Assembly: GCA_963580455.1 (NCBI GenBank) | Contig: OY756960.1 | Coordinates: 186,001-250,000, forward strand | DNA length: 64,000 nt | From: Euonymus europaeus | Taxonomy: Eukaryota; Streptophyta; Magnoliopsida; Celastrales; Celastraceae | Direction: 5' to 3' | Shown here: positions 12,624-25,414 of the stretch, one piece after another | Layout of the letters: each line of letters begins with the position of its first letter | Numbering within the stretch: the stretch's first letter is position 1 | Translations under genes and position numbers: made by a program | Notes under the pieces: generated by a model | Database searches by the model: none | What the model saw: only the letters and a program-made list of their open reading frames with translations | What the model was told of the DNA's origin: nothing

Positions 12624-15600
12624 ATAAAACCGTTTACGTAAAGAAACCACATTTCGCGGCTAACTATGTGAAACGAGACCTACTAGCCACGAGTTCTGAA
12701 ATCAAAATCCGAAATACCAGGATTGTAGAGCTCGAAAAGTAGGGTGTAGTCAAGCAAAAAATCACCGAATTCAGAACTCGGAGTCAACGGATATTCATAA
12801 AACCGTTTACGTAAAGAAACCACATTTCGCGGCTAAATAAGTGAATCGAGACCTACTAGCCACGAGTTCTGAAATCAAAATCCGAAATGCCAAGATTGTA
12901 GAGCTCGAAAAGTAGTGTAAAATCAAGCTAAAAATCACCGAATTCAGAACTCGGAGTCAACGGATATTCATAAAACCGTTTACGTAAAGAAACCACATTT
13001 CGCGGCTAACTAGGTGAAACGAGACCTACTAGCCACGAGGTCTGAAATCAAAATCCGAAACGCTAGGATTGTAGAGCTCGAAAAGTAGTGTGAAATCAAG
13101 CTAAAAATCACCGAATTCAGAACTCGGAGTCAACGGATATTCATAAAACCGTTTACGTAAAGAAACCACATTTCGCGGCTAACTAGGTGAAATGAGACCT
13201 ACTAGCCACGAGTTCTGAAATCAAAATCCGAAAAGCAAAGATGGTAGAGCTCGAAAAGTAGGGTGCAATTAAGCAAAGAATCACCGAATTCAGAACTCGG
13301 AGTCAACGGATATTCATAAATCCGTTTACGTAAAGAAACCACATTTCGCGGCTAAATAAGTGAATCGAGACCTACTAGCCACGAGTTCTGAAATCAAAAT
13401 CCGAAATGCCAAGATTGTAGAGCTCGAAAAGTAGTGTGAAATCAAGCTAAAAATCACCGAATTCAGAACTCGGAGTCAACGGATATTCATAAAACCGTTT
13501 ACGTAAAGAAACCACATTTCGCGGCGAACTAGGTGAAACGAGACCTACTAGCCACGAGTTCTGAAATCAAAATCCGAAACACCAGGATTGTAGAGCTCGA
13601 AAAGTAGGGTGTAGTCAAGCAAAAAATCACCGAATTCAGAACTCGGAGTCAACGGATATTCATAAAACCGTTTACGTAAAGAAACCACATTTCGCGGCTA
13701 ACTAGGTGAATCGAGACCAACTAGCCTCGAGTTCTGAAATCAAAATCCAAAAACACAGGATTGTAGAGCTCGAAAAGTAGAGTGAAATCAAGCTAAAAAT
13801 CACCGAATTCAGAACTCGGAGTCAACGGATATTCATAAAACCGTTTACGTAAAGAAACCACATTTCGCGGCTAACTAGGTGAAACGAGACCTACTAGCCA
13901 CGAGTTCTGAAATCAAAATCCGAAAAGCTAGGATGGTAGAGCTCGAAAAGTAGGGTGTAATCAAGCAAAAAATCACCGAATTCAGAACTCGGAGTCAACG
14001 GATATTCATAAAACCGTTTACGTAAAGAAACCACATTTCGCGGCTAAATAAGTGAATCGAGACCTTCTAGCCAAGAGTTCTGAAATCAAAATCCGAAATG
14101 CCATGATTGTAGAGCTCGAAAAGTAGTGTGAAATCAAGCTAAAAATCACCGAATTCAGAACTCGGAGTCAACGGATATTCATAAAACCGTTTACGTAAAG
14201 AAACCACATTTCGCGGCTAACTAGGTGAAACGAGACCTACTAGCCACGAGTTCTGAAATCAAAATCCGAAACACCAGGATTGTAGAGCTCGAAAAGTAGT
14301 GTGAAATCAAGCTAAAAATCACCGAATTCAGAACTCGGAGTCAACGGATATTCATAAAACTGTTTACGTAAAGAAACCACATTTCGCGGCTAACTAGATG
14401 AAACGAGACCAACTTTCCACATGTTCTAAAATCAAAATCCGAAACGCCAGGATTGTAGAGCTCGAAAAGTAGTGTGAAATCAAGCTAAAAATCTCCGAAT
14501 TCAGAACTCGGAGTCAACGGATATTCATAAAACTGTTTACGTAAAGAAACCACATTTCGCGGCTAACTAGGTGAAACAAGACCAACTAGCCACGAGTTCT
14601 GAAATCAAAATCCGAAAACACAAGATTGTAGAGCTCGAAAAGTAGTGAGAAATGAAGCTAAAAATCACCGAATTCAGAACTCGGAGTCAACGGATATTCG
14701 TAAAACCGTTTACGTAAAGAAACCACATTTCGCGGTTAACTAGGTGAAACGAGACCAACTTTCCACATGTTCTAAAATCAAAATCCGAAACGCCAGGATC
14801 GTAGAGCTCGAAAAGTAGTGTGTAATCAAGCTTAAAATCACCGAATTCAGAACTCGGAGTCAACGGATATTCATAAAACCGTTTACGTAAAGAAACCACA
14901 TTTCGCGGCTAACTAGGTGAAACGAGACCTACTAGCCACGAGTTCTGAAATCAAAATCCGAAATACCAGGATTGTAGAGCTCGAAAAGTAGTGTGAAATC
15001 AAGCTAAAAATCACCGAATTCAGAACTCCGAGTCAACGGATATTCATAAAACCGTTTACGTAAAGAAACCACATTTCGCGGCTAACTAGGTGAAACGAGA
15101 CCTACTAGCCACGAGTTCTGAAATCAAAATCCGAAATACCAGGATTGTAGAGCTCGAAAAGTAGGGTGTAATCAAGCAAAAAATCACCGAATTCAGAACT
15201 CGGAGTCAACGGATATTCATAAAACCGTTTACGTAAAGAAACCACATTTCGCGGCTAAATAAGTGAATCGAGACCGACTAGCCACGAGTTCTGAAATCAA
15301 AATCCGAAATTCCAAGATTGTAGAGCTCGAAAAGTAGTGTGAAATCAAGCTAAAAATCACCGAATTCAGAACTCGGAGTCAACGGATATTCATAAAACCG
15401 TTTACGTAAAGAAACCACATTTCGCGGCTAACTAGGTGAAACGAGACCTACTAGCCACCAGTTCTGAAATCAAAATCCGAAACACCAGGATTGTAGAGCT
15501 CGAAAAGTAGTGTGAAATCAAGCTAAAAATCACCGAATTCAGAACTCGGAGTCAGCGGATATTCGTAAAACTGTTTACGTAAAGAAACCACATTTCACGG

Positions 15601-15737
15601 CTAACTAGATGAAACGAGACCTAGTAGCCACGAGTTCTGAAATCGAAAACCGAAAACCCAAGATTGTAGAGCTCGAAAAGTAGTGTGAAATCAAGCTAAA
15701 AATCACCGAATTCAGAACTCGGAGTCAACGGATATTC

Positions 15738-15905
15738 ATAAAACCGTTTACGTAAAGAAACCACATTTCGCGGCTAACTTGGTGAAACAAGACCAACTAG
15801 CCACGAGTTCTGAAATCAAAATCCGAAAACACAAGATTGTAGAGCTCAAAAAGTAGTGTGAAATCAAGCTACTAGGTGAACGGATATCCGTGTCAACGGA
15901 TATTC
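15738..15905 (+). repeat. Rearranged 168 bp monomer, copy 1
   Basis: After CAAGCTA the normal ending is replaced by CTAGGTGAACGGATATCC followed by GTGTCAACGG, removing the EcoRI site and the right arm of the dyad. The new sequence has a perfect palindrome CGGATATCCG with an EcoRV site and a near-repeat of AACGGATAT. CTAGGTGAA resembles the normal GCTAACTAGGTGAAACG region of the monomer, which suggests a template switch at the shared GCTA. Confidence 0.88.
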
Positions 15906-16251
15906 ATAAAACCGTTAACGTAAAGAAACCACATTTCGCGGCTAACTAGGTGAAACGAGACCTACTAGCCACGAGTTCTGAAATCAAAATCCGAAACACC
16001 AGGATTGTAGAGCTCGAAAAGTAGTGTGTAATCAAGCAAAAAATCACCGAATTCAGAACTCGGAGTCAACGGATATTCACAAAACCGTTTACGTAAAGAA
16101 ACCACATTTCGCGACTAAATAGGTGAATCGAGACCTACTAGCCACGAGTTCTGAAATCAAAATCCGAAATGCCAGGATTGTAGAGCTCGAAAAGTAGTGT
16201 GAAATCAAGCTAAAAATCACCGAATTCAGAACTCGGAGTCAACGGATATTC

Positions 16252-17288
16252 ATAAAACCGTTTACGTAAAGAAACCACATTTCGCGGCTAACTAGGTGAA
16301 ACGAGACCTACTAGCCACGAGTTCTGAAATCAAAATCCGAAATACCAGGATTCTAGAGCTCGAAAAGTAGTGTGAAATCAAGCTAAAAATCACCGAATTC
16401 AGAACTCGTAGTCAACGGATATTCGTAAAACTGTTTACGTAAAGAAACCATATTTCGCGGCTAACTAGGTGAAACGAGACCAACTAGCCACGAGTTCTGG
16501 AATCAAAATCCGAAACTCCAGGATCGTAGAGCTCGAAAAGTAGTGTGAAATCAAGCTAAAAATCACCGAATTCAGAACTCGGAGTCAACGGATATATATA
16601 AAACCGTTTACGTAAAGAAACCACATTTCGCGGCTAACTAGGTGAAACGAGACCAACTAGCCACGAGTTCTGAAATCAAAATCCGAAAACACAGGATTGT
16701 AGAGCTCGAAAAGTAGTGTGAAATCAAGCTAAAAATCACCGAATTCAAAACTCGGAGTCAACGGATATTCATAAAACCGTTTACGTAAAGAAACCACATT
16801 TCGCGGCTAACTAGGTTAAATGAGACCTACTAGCCACGAGTTCTGAAATCAAAATCCGAAAAGCTAGGATGGTAGAGCTCGAAAAGTAGAGTGTAATCAA
16901 GCAAAAAATCACCGAATTCAGAAATCGGAGTCAACGGATATTCATAAAACCGTTTACGTAAAGAAACCACATTTCGCGGCTAAATAAGTGAATCGAGACC
17001 TACTAGCCACGAGTTCTGAAATCAATATCCGAAATGCCAAGATTGTAGAGCTCGAAAAGTAGTGTGAAATCAAGCTAAAATCACCGAATTCAGAACTCGG
17101 AGTCAACGGATATTCATAAAACCGTTTACGTAAAGAAACCACATTTCGCGGCTAACTAGGTGAAACGAGACGTACTAGCCACTAGTTCTGAAATCAAAAT
17201 CCGAAACACCAGGATTTTAGAGCTCGAAAAGTAGTGTGAAATCAAGCTAAAAATCACCGAATTCAGAACTCGGAGTCAACGGATATTC
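16252..17288 (+). repeat. Region II six-monomer block, copy a
   Basis: Six monomers in fixed order: ATACCAGGATTCTAG; TTCGTAAAACTG with CCATATTTCG and TCTGGAATC; AAAACACAGG; AAAAGCTAGGATGG; AAATAAGTG/ATGCCAAG; CGTACTAGCCACTAG. The fifth monomer is one base short (CTAAAATCACC). The same order is found at 19884, 24377 and 25415. Confidence 0.87.
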
Positions 17289-18672
17289 ATAAAACCGTTT
17301 ACGTAAAGAAACCACATTTCGCGGCTAACTATGTGAAACGAGACCTACTAGCCACGAGTTCTGAAATCAAAATCCGAAATACCAGGATTGTAGAGCTCGA
17401 AATGTAGGGTGTAGTCAAGCAAAAAATCACCGAATTCAGAACTCGGAGTCAACGGATATTCATAAAACCGTTTACGTAAAGAAACCACATTTCGCGGCTA
17501 AATAAGTGAATCGAGACCTACTAGCCACGAGTTCTGAAATCAAAATCCGAAATGCCAAGATTGTAGAGCTCGAAAAGTAGTGTGAAATCAAGCTAAAAAT
17601 CACCGAATTCAGAACTCGGAGTCAACGGATATTCATAAAACCGTTTACGTAAAGAAACCACATTTCGCGGCTAACTAGGTGAAACGAGACCTACTAGCCA
17701 CGAGGTCTGAAATCAAAATCCGAAACGCTAGGATTGTAGAGCTCGAAAAGTAGTGTGAAATCAAGCTAAAAATCACCGAATTCAGAACTCGGAGTCAACG
17801 GATATTCATAAAACCGTTTACGTAAAGAAACCACATTTCGCGGCTAACTAGGTGAAATGAGACCTACTAGCCACGAGTTCTGAAATCAAAATCCGAAAAG
17901 CAAAGATGGTAGAGCTCGAAAAGTAGGGTGCAATTAAGCAAAGAATCACCGAATTCAGAACTCGGAGTCAACGGATATTCATAAATCCGTTTACGTAAAG
18001 AAACCACATTTCGCGGCTAAATAAGTGAATCGAGACCTACTAGCCACGAGTTCTGAAATCAAAATCCGAAATGCCAAGATTGTAGAGCTCGAAAAGTAGT
18101 GTGAAATCAAGCTAAAAATCACCGAATTCAGAACTCGGAGTCAACGGATATTCATAAAACCGTTTACGTAAAGAAACCACATTTCGCGGCGAACTAGGTG
18201 AAACGAGACCTACTAGCCACGAGTTCTGAAATCAAAATCCGAAACACCAGGATTGTAGATCTCGAAAAGTAGGGTGTAGTCAAGCAAAAAATCACCGAAT
18301 TCAGAACTCGGAGTCAACGGATATTCATAAAACCGTTTACGTAAAGAAACCACATTTCGCGGCTAAATAGGTGAAACGAGACCAACTTTCCACAAGTTCT
18401 AAAATCAAAATCCGAAAAGCCAGGATCGTAGAGCTCGAAAAGTAGTGTGAAATCAAGCTAAAAATCACCGAATTCAGAACTCGGAGTCAACGGATATTCA
18501 TAAAACCGTTTACGTAAAGAAACCACATTTCGCGGCTAACTAGGTGAAACGAGACCAACTAGCCACGAGTTCTGAAATCAAAATCCGAAAACACAGGATT
18601 GTAGAGCTCGAAAAGTAGTGTGAAATCAAGCTAAAAATCACCGAATTCAGAACTCGGAGTCAACGGATATTC
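17289..18672 (+). repeat. Higher-order interval 7 (8 monomers), copy of 12624 block
   Basis: The interval is exactly 1384 bp. Monomers 1-6 reproduce 12624-13661 at an offset of 4665, sharing AAAAGCAAAGATGG, ATAAATCCG and TTCGCGGCGAACTAGG. It ends with a CTTTCCACAAG monomer that carries AAATAGGTGAAACG and then the AAAACACAGG type that precedes the next marker monomer. Confidence 0.85.
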
Positions 18673-21600
18673 ATAAAACCGTTTACGTAAAGAAACCACA
18701 TTTCGCGGCTAACTATGTGAAACGAGACCTACTAGCCACGAGTTCTGAAATCAAAATCCGAAATACCAGGATTGTAGAGCTCGAAAAGTAGGGTGTAGTC
18801 AAGCAAAAAATCACCGAATTCAGAACTCGGAGTCAACGGATATTCATAAAACCGTTTACGTAAAGAAACCACATTTCGCGGCTAAATAAGTGAATCGAGA
18901 CCTACTAGCCACGAGTTCTGAAATCAAAATCCGAAATGCCAAGATTGTAGAGCTCGAAAAGTAGTGTGAAATCAAGCTAAAAATCACCGAATTCAGAACT
19001 CGGAGTCAACGGATATTCATAAAACCGTTTACGTAAAGAAACCACATTTCGCGGCTAACTAGGTGAAACGATACCTACTAGCCACGAGTTCTGAAATCAA
19101 AATCCGAAACACCAGGATTGTAGAGCTCGAAAAGTAGTGTGAAATCAAGCTAAAAATCATCGAATTCAGAACTCGGAGTCAACGGATATTCATAAAACTG
19201 TTTACGTAAAGAAACCACATTTCGCGGCTAACTAGATGAAACGAGACCTAGTAGCCACGAGTTCTGAAATCGAAAACCGAAAACCCAAGATTGTAGAGCT
19301 CAAAAAGTAGTGTGAAATCAAGCTAAAAATCACCGAATTCAGAACTCGGAGTCAACGGATATTCATAAAACCGTTTACGTAAAGAAACTACATTTCGCGG
19401 CTAACTAGGTGAAACAAGACCAACTAGCCACGAGTTCTGAAATCAAAATCCGAAAACACAAGACTGTAGAGCTCGAAAAGTAGTGTGAAATCAAGCTAAA
19501 AATCACCGAATTCAGAACTCGGAGTCAGCGGATATTCATAAAACCGTTTACGTAAAGAAACCACATTTCGCAGCTAACTAGGTGAAACGAGACCTACTAG
19601 CCACGAGTTCTGAAATCAAAATCCGAAACGCTAGGATAGTAGAGCTCGAAAAGTAGTGTGTAATCAAGCAAAAAATCACCGAATTCAGAAGTCGTAGTCA
19701 ACGGATATTCACAAAACCGTTTACCTAAAGAAACCACATTTCGCGGCTAAATTGGTGAATCGAGACCAACTACCCACGAGTTCTGAAATCAAAATCCGAA
19801 ATGCCAGGATTGTAGAGCTCGAAAAGTAGAGTGAAATCAAGCTAAAAATCACCGAATTCAGAACTCGGAGTCAACGGATATTCATAAAACCGTTTACGTA
19901 AAGAAACCACATTTTGCGGCTAACTAGGTGAAACGAGACCTACTGGCCACGAGTTCTGAAATCAAAATCCAAAATACCAGGATTGTAGAGCTCGAAAAGT
20001 AGTGTGAAATCAAGCTAAAAATCACCGAATTCAGAACTCGGAGTCAACGGATATTCGTAAAACTGTTTACGTAAAGAAACCATATTTCGCGGCTAACTAG
20101 TTGAAATGAGACCAACTAGCCACGAGTTCTGGAATCAAAATTCAAAACTCCAGGATCGTAGAGCTCGAAAATTAGTGTGATATCAAGCTAAAAATCACCG
20201 AATTCAGAACTCGGAGTCAACGGATATTCATAAAACCGTTTACGTAAAGAAACCACATTTCGCGGCTAACTAGGTGAAACGAGACCAACTAGCCACGAGT
20301 TCTGAAATCAAAATCCGAAAACACAGGATTGTAGAGCTCGAAAAGTAGTGTGAAATCAAGCTAAATATCACCGAATTCAAAACTCGGAGTCAACGGATAT
20401 TCATAAAACCGTTTACGTAAAGAAACCACATTACGCGGCTAACTAGGTGAAACGAGACCTACTATCCACGAGTTCTGAAATCAAAATCCGAAAAGCTAGG
20501 ATGGTAGAGCTCGAAAAGTAGGGTGTAATCAAGCAAAAAATCACCGAATTCAGAACTCGGAGTCAACGGATATTCATAAAACCGTTTACGTAAAGAAACC
20601 ACATTTCGCGGCTAAATAAGTGAATCGAGACCTACTAGCCACGAGTTCTGAAATCAAAATCCGAAATGCCAAGATTGTAGAGCTCGAAAAGTAGTGTGAA
20701 ATCAAGCTAAAAATCACCGAATTCAGAACTCGGAGTCAACGGATATTCATAAAACCGTTTACGTAAAGAAACCACATTTCGCGGCTAACTAGGTGAAACG
20801 AGACGTACTAGCCACGAGTTCTGAAATCAAAATCCGAAACACCAGGATTGTAGAGCTCGAAAAGTAGTGTGAAATCAAGGTAAAAATCACCGAATTCAGA
20901 ACTCGGAGTCAACGGATATTCATAAAACTGTTTACGTAAAGAAACCACATTTCGCGGCTAACTAGATGAAACGAGACCTAGTAGCCACGAGTTCTGAAAT
21001 CGAAAACCGAAAACCCAAGATTGTAGAGCTCAAAAAGTAGTGTGAAATCAAGCTAAAAATCACCGAATTCAGAACTCGGAGTCAATGGATATTCATAAAA
21101 CCGTTTAGGTAAAGAAACCACATTTCGCGGCTAACTAGGTGAAACAAGACCAACTAGCCACGAGTTCTGAAATCAAAATCCGAAAACACAAGATTGTAGA
21201 GCTCGAAAAGTAGTGTGAAATCAAGCTAAAAATCACCGAATTCAGAACTCGGAGTCAACGGATATTCATAAAACCGTTTGCGTAAAGAAACCACATTTCG
21301 CGGCTAACTAGGTGAAACGAGACCTACTATCCACGACTTCTGAAATCAAAATCCGAAACGCTAGGATAGTAGAGCTCGAAAAGTAGTGTGTAATCAAGCA
21401 AAAAATCACCGAATTCAGAACTCGGAGTCAACGGATATTCACAAAACCGTTTACGTAAAGAAACCACATTTCGCGGCTAAATAGGTGAATCGAGACCTAC
21501 TAGCCACGAGTTCTGAAATCAAAATCCAAAATTCCAGGATTGTAGAGCTCAAAAAGTAGTGTGAAATCAAGCTAAAAATCACCGAATTCAGAACTCGGAG

Positions 21601-21959
21601 TCAACGGATATTCATAAAACCGTTTACGTAAAGAAACCACATTTCGCGGCTAAATAAGTGAATCGAGACCTACTAGCCACGAGTTCTGAAATCAAAATCC
21701 GAAATGCCAAGATTGTAGAGCTCGAAAAGTAGTGTGAAATCAAGCTAAAAATCACCGAATTCAGAACTCGGAGTCAACGGATATTCATAAAACCGTTTAC
21801 GTAAAGAAACCACATTTCGCGGCTAACTAGGTGAAACGAGACCAACTAGCCACGAGTTCTGAAATCAAAATCCGAAAACACAGGATTGTAGAGCTCGAAA
21901 AGTAGTGTGAAATCAAGCTAAAAATCACCGAATTCAGAACTCGGAGTCAACGGATATTC
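18673..21959 (+). repeat. Higher-order interval 8 (19 monomers)
   Basis: The interval is exactly 19 x 173 bp between marker monomers. It contains two CTAGATG/GACCTAGTAGCC/GAAAACCGAAAACCC monomers (about 19190 and 20922) and one copy of the six-monomer Region II block at 19884-20921. Confidence 0.8.
19884..20921 (+). repeat. Region II six-monomer block, copy b
   Basis: Same order as 16252-17288 and exactly 1038 bp. It is the most divergent copy: ATTTTGCGG and TACTGGCC in monomer 1, CTAGTTGAAATG and AAAATTCAAAACTCC in monomer 2, ATTACGCGG in monomer 4, and GCCACGAG rather than GCCACTAG in monomer 6. Confidence 0.82.
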
Positions 21960-23343
21960 ATAAAACCGTTTACGTAAAGAAACCACATTTCGCGGCTAAC
22001 TATGTGAAACGAGACCTACTAGCCACGAGTTCTGAAATCAAAATCCGAAATACCAGGATTGTAGAGCTCAAAAAGTAGGGTGTAGTCAAGCAAAAAATCA
22101 CCGAATTCAGAACTCGGAGTCAACGGATATTCATAAAACCGTTTACGTAAAGAAACCACATTTCGCGGCTAAATAAGTGAATCGAGACCTACTAGCCACG
22201 AGTTCTGAAATCAAAATCCGAAATGCCAAGATTGTAGAGCTCGAAAAGTAGTGTGAAATCAAGCTAAAAATCACCGAATTCAGAACTCGGAGTCAACGGA
22301 TATTCATAAAACCGTTTACGTAAAGAAACCACATTTCGCGGTTAACTAGGTGAAACGAGACCAACTTTCCACATGTTCTAAAATCAAAATCCGAAACGCC
22401 AGGATTGTAGAGCTCGAAAAGTAGTGTGAAATCAAGCTAAAAATCACCGAATTCAGAACTCGGAGTCAGCGGATATTCGTAAAACTGTTTACGTAAAGAA
22501 ACCACATTTCACGGCTAACTAGATGAAACGAGACCTAGTAGCCACGAGTTCTGAAATCGAAAACCGAAAACCCAAGATTGTAGAGCTCGAAAAGTAGTGT
22601 GAAATCAAGCTAAAAATCACCGAATTCAGAACTCGGAGTCAACGGATATTCGTAAAACCGTTTACGTAAAGAAACCACATTTCGCGGCTAACTAGGTGAA
22701 ACGAGACCAACTTTCCACATGTTCTAAAATCAAAATCCGAAACGCCAGGATCGTAGAGCTCGAAAAGTAGTGTGTAATCAAGCTAAAAATCACCGAATTC
22801 AGAACTCGGAGTCAACGGATATTCATAAAACCGTTTACGTAAAGAAACCACATTTCGCGGCTAACTAGGTGAAACGAGACCTACTAGCCACGAGTTCTGA
22901 AATCAAAATCCGAAATACCAGGATTGTAGAGCTCGAAAAGTAGTGTGAAATCAAGCTAAAAATCACCGAATTCAGAACTCGGAGTCAACGGATATTCGTA
23001 AAACTGTTTACGTAAAGAAACCATATTTCGCGGCTAACTTGGTGAAACGAGACCAACTAGGCACGAGTTCTGAAATCAAAATCCGAAACTCCAGGATCGT
23101 AGAGCTCGAAAAGTAGTGTGAAATCAAGCTAAAAATCACCGAATTCAGAACTCGGAGTCAATGGATATTCACAAAACCGTTTACGTACAGAAACCACATT
23201 TCGCGGCTAACTAGATGAAACAAGACCAACTAGCCACGAGTTCTGAAATCAAAATCCGAAATAACAGGATTGTAGAGCTCGAAAAGTAGTGTGAAATCAA
23301 GCTAAAAATCACCGAATTCAGAACTCGGAGTCAACGGATATTC
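21960..23343 (+). repeat. Higher-order interval 9 (8 monomers), last with the CTATGTG marker
   Basis: This is the last place where I see the CTATGTGAAACG marker monomer. It is followed by the AAATAAGTG/ATGCCAAG type, then CTTTCCACATGTTCTAAAATC and GTCAGCGGATATTCG types. The next 2 kb is a copy of an upstream segment. Confidence 0.78.
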
Positions 23344-24035
23344 ATAAAACCGTTTACGTAAAGAAACCACATTTCGCGGCTAACTAGGTGAAACGAGACC
23401 TACTAGCCACGAGTTCTGAAATCAAAATCCGAAATACCAGGATTGTAGAGCTCGAAAAGTAGGGTGTAATCAAGCAAAAAATCACCGAATTCAGAACTCG
23501 GAGTCAACGGATATTCATAAAACCGTTTACGTAAAGAAACCACATTTCGCGGCTAAATAAGTGAATCGAGACCGACTAGCCACGAGTTCTGAAATCAAAA
23601 TCCGAAATGCCAAGATTGTAGAGCTCGAAAAGTAGTGTGAAATCAAGCTAAAAATCACCGAATTCAGAACTCGGAGTCAACGGATATTCATAAAACCGTT
23701 TACGTAAAGAAACCACATTTCGCGGCTAACTAGGTGAAACGAGACCTACTAGCCACCAGTTCTGAAATCAAAATCCGAAACACCAGGATTGTAGAGCTCG
23801 AAAAGTGGTGTGAAATCAAGCTAAAAATCACCGAATTCAGAACTCGGAGTCAGCGGATATTCGTAAAACTGTTTACGTAAAGAAACCACATTTCACGGCT
23901 AACTAGATGAAACGAGACCTAGTAGCCACGAGTTCTGAAATCGAAAACCGAAAACCCAAGATTGTAGAGCTCGAAAAGTAGTGTGAAATCAAGCTAAAAA
24001 TCACCGAATTCAGAACTCGGAGTCAACGGATATTC

Positions 24036-24203
24036 ATAAAACCGTTTACGTAAAGAAACCACATTTCGCGGCTAACTTGGTGAAACAAGACCAACTAGCC
24101 ACGAGTTCTGAAATCAAAATCCGAAAACACAAGATTGTAGAGCTCGAAAAGTAGTGTGAAATCAAGCTACTAGATGAACGGATATCCGTGTCAACGGATA
24201 TTC
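24036..24203 (+). repeat. Rearranged 168 bp monomer, copy 2
   Basis: It has the same rearranged tail as at 15738, with CTAGATGAACGG in place of CTAGGTGAACGG. Shared structure and the following CCGTTAACG variant show that both copies descend from a single event, later spread by duplication. Confidence 0.88.
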
Positions 24204-24376
24204 ATAAAACCGTTAACGTAAAGAAACCACATTTCGCGGCTAACTAGGTGAAACGAGACCTACTAGCCACGAGTTCTGAAATCAAAATCCGAAATACCAG
24301 GATTGTAGAGCTCGAAAAGTAGGGTGTAATCAAGCAAAAAATCACCGAATTCAGAACTCGGAGTCAACGGATATTC

Positions 24377-25414
24377 ATAAAACCGTTTACGTAAAGAAAC
24401 CACATTTCGCGGCTAACTAGGTGAAACGAGACCTACTAGCCACGAGTTCTGAAATCAAAATCCGAAATACCAGGATTCTAGAGCTCGAAAAGTAGTGTGA
24501 AATCAAGCTAAAAATCACCGAATTCAGAACTCGTAGTCAACGGATATTCGTAAAACTGTTTACGTAAAGAAACCATATTTCGCGGCTAACTAGGTGAAAC
24601 GAGACCAACTAGCCACGAGTTCTGGAATTAAAATCCGAAACTCCAGGATCGTAGAGCTCGAAAAGTAGTGTGAAATCAAGCTAAAAATCACCGAATTCAG
24701 AACTCGGAGTCAACGGATATATATAAAACCGTTTACGTAAAGAAACCACATTTCGCGGCTAACTAGGTGAAACGAGACCAACTAGCCACGAGTTCTGAAA
24801 TCAAAATCCGAAAACACAGGATTGTAGAGCTCGAAAAGTAGTGTGAAATCAAGCTAAAAATCACCGAATTCAAAACTCGGAGTCAACGGATATTCATAAA
24901 ACCGTTTACGTAAAGAAACCACATTTCGCGGCTAACTAGATTAAATGAGACCTACTAGCCACGAGTTCTGAAATCAAAATCCGAAAAGCTAGGATGGTAG
25001 AGCTCGAAAAGTAGAGTGTAATCAAGCAAAAAATCACCGAATTCAGAAATCGGAGTCAACGGATATTCATAAAACCGTTTACGTAAAGAAACCACATTTC
25101 GCGGCTAAATAAGTGAATCGAGACCTACTAGCCACGAGTTCTGAAATCAATATCCGAAATGCCAACATTGTAGAGCTCGAAAAGTAGTGTGAAATCAAGC
25201 TAAAAATCACCGAATTCAGAACTCGGAGTCAACGGATATTCATAAAACCGTTTACGTAAAGAAACCACATTTCGCGGCTAACTAGGTGAAACGAGACGTA
25301 CTAGCCACTAGTTCTGAAATCAAAATCCGAAACACCAGGATTGTAGAGCTCGAAAAGTAGTGTGAAATCAAGCTAAAAATCACCGAATTCAGAACTCGGA
25401 GTCAACGGATATTC
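24377..25414 (+). repeat. Region II six-monomer block, copy c
   Basis: This is the last half of the long-range duplication and is immediately followed by copy d, making a 2 x 1038 bp tandem. It shares GATATATATAAAACC and GAAATCGGAGTC with copy a, which copy d lacks, so copy c is closer to the copy 8 kb away than to its neighbour. Confidence 0.87.

Larger units (their letters stand above)
12624..17288 (+). repeat. Region I/II higher-order interval 6 (27 monomers)
   Basis: The marker monomer with CTATGTGAAACG returns at 12624, now with full-length GTAAAGAAACC in the following copy. The interval is 4665 bp, or 27 x 173 less six: five bases from the 168 bp monomer at 15738 and one from CTAAAATCACC near 17080. 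Its first six monomers (12624-13661), including the rare ATAAATCCG variant near 13317, are repeated at 17289-18326. Confidence 0.83.
15046..17288 (+). repeat. Long-range duplicated segment, copy 1 (13 monomers)
   Basis: This segment shares a chain of rare variants with 23344-25414 at an offset of 8298 and then 8125 bp: GACCGACTAGCC, CCACCAGTTCTG, GTCAGCGGATATTCG, the 168 bp rearranged monomer, CCGTTAACG, CTCGTAGTCAACGG, GATATATATAAAACC, GAAATCGGAGTC and ATCAATATCCG. The offset change corresponds to one extra monomer here (near 16079). Confidence 0.88.
23344..25414 (+). repeat. Long-range duplicated segment, copy 2 (12 monomers)
   Basis: Downstream copy of 15046-17288, with one monomer fewer after the 168 bp monomer. 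Small differences include AAGTGGTGTG near 23805, CTAGATGAACGG in place of CTAGGTGAACGG at the rearranged junction, GGAATTAAAATCC near 24626 and GCCAACATTG near 25160. The monomers flanking each copy differ, which sets the boundaries. Confidence 0.88.

Noticed and set aside
14687..14899. Other antisense open frames of 62-70 codons (also at 16954, 39437, 45491 and 47567)
   Set aside because: Same satellite read on the minus strand. A 173 bp unit shifts frame by two at every monomer, so short open stretches arise where stops are lost by chance or by one-base deletions. No gene is supported.
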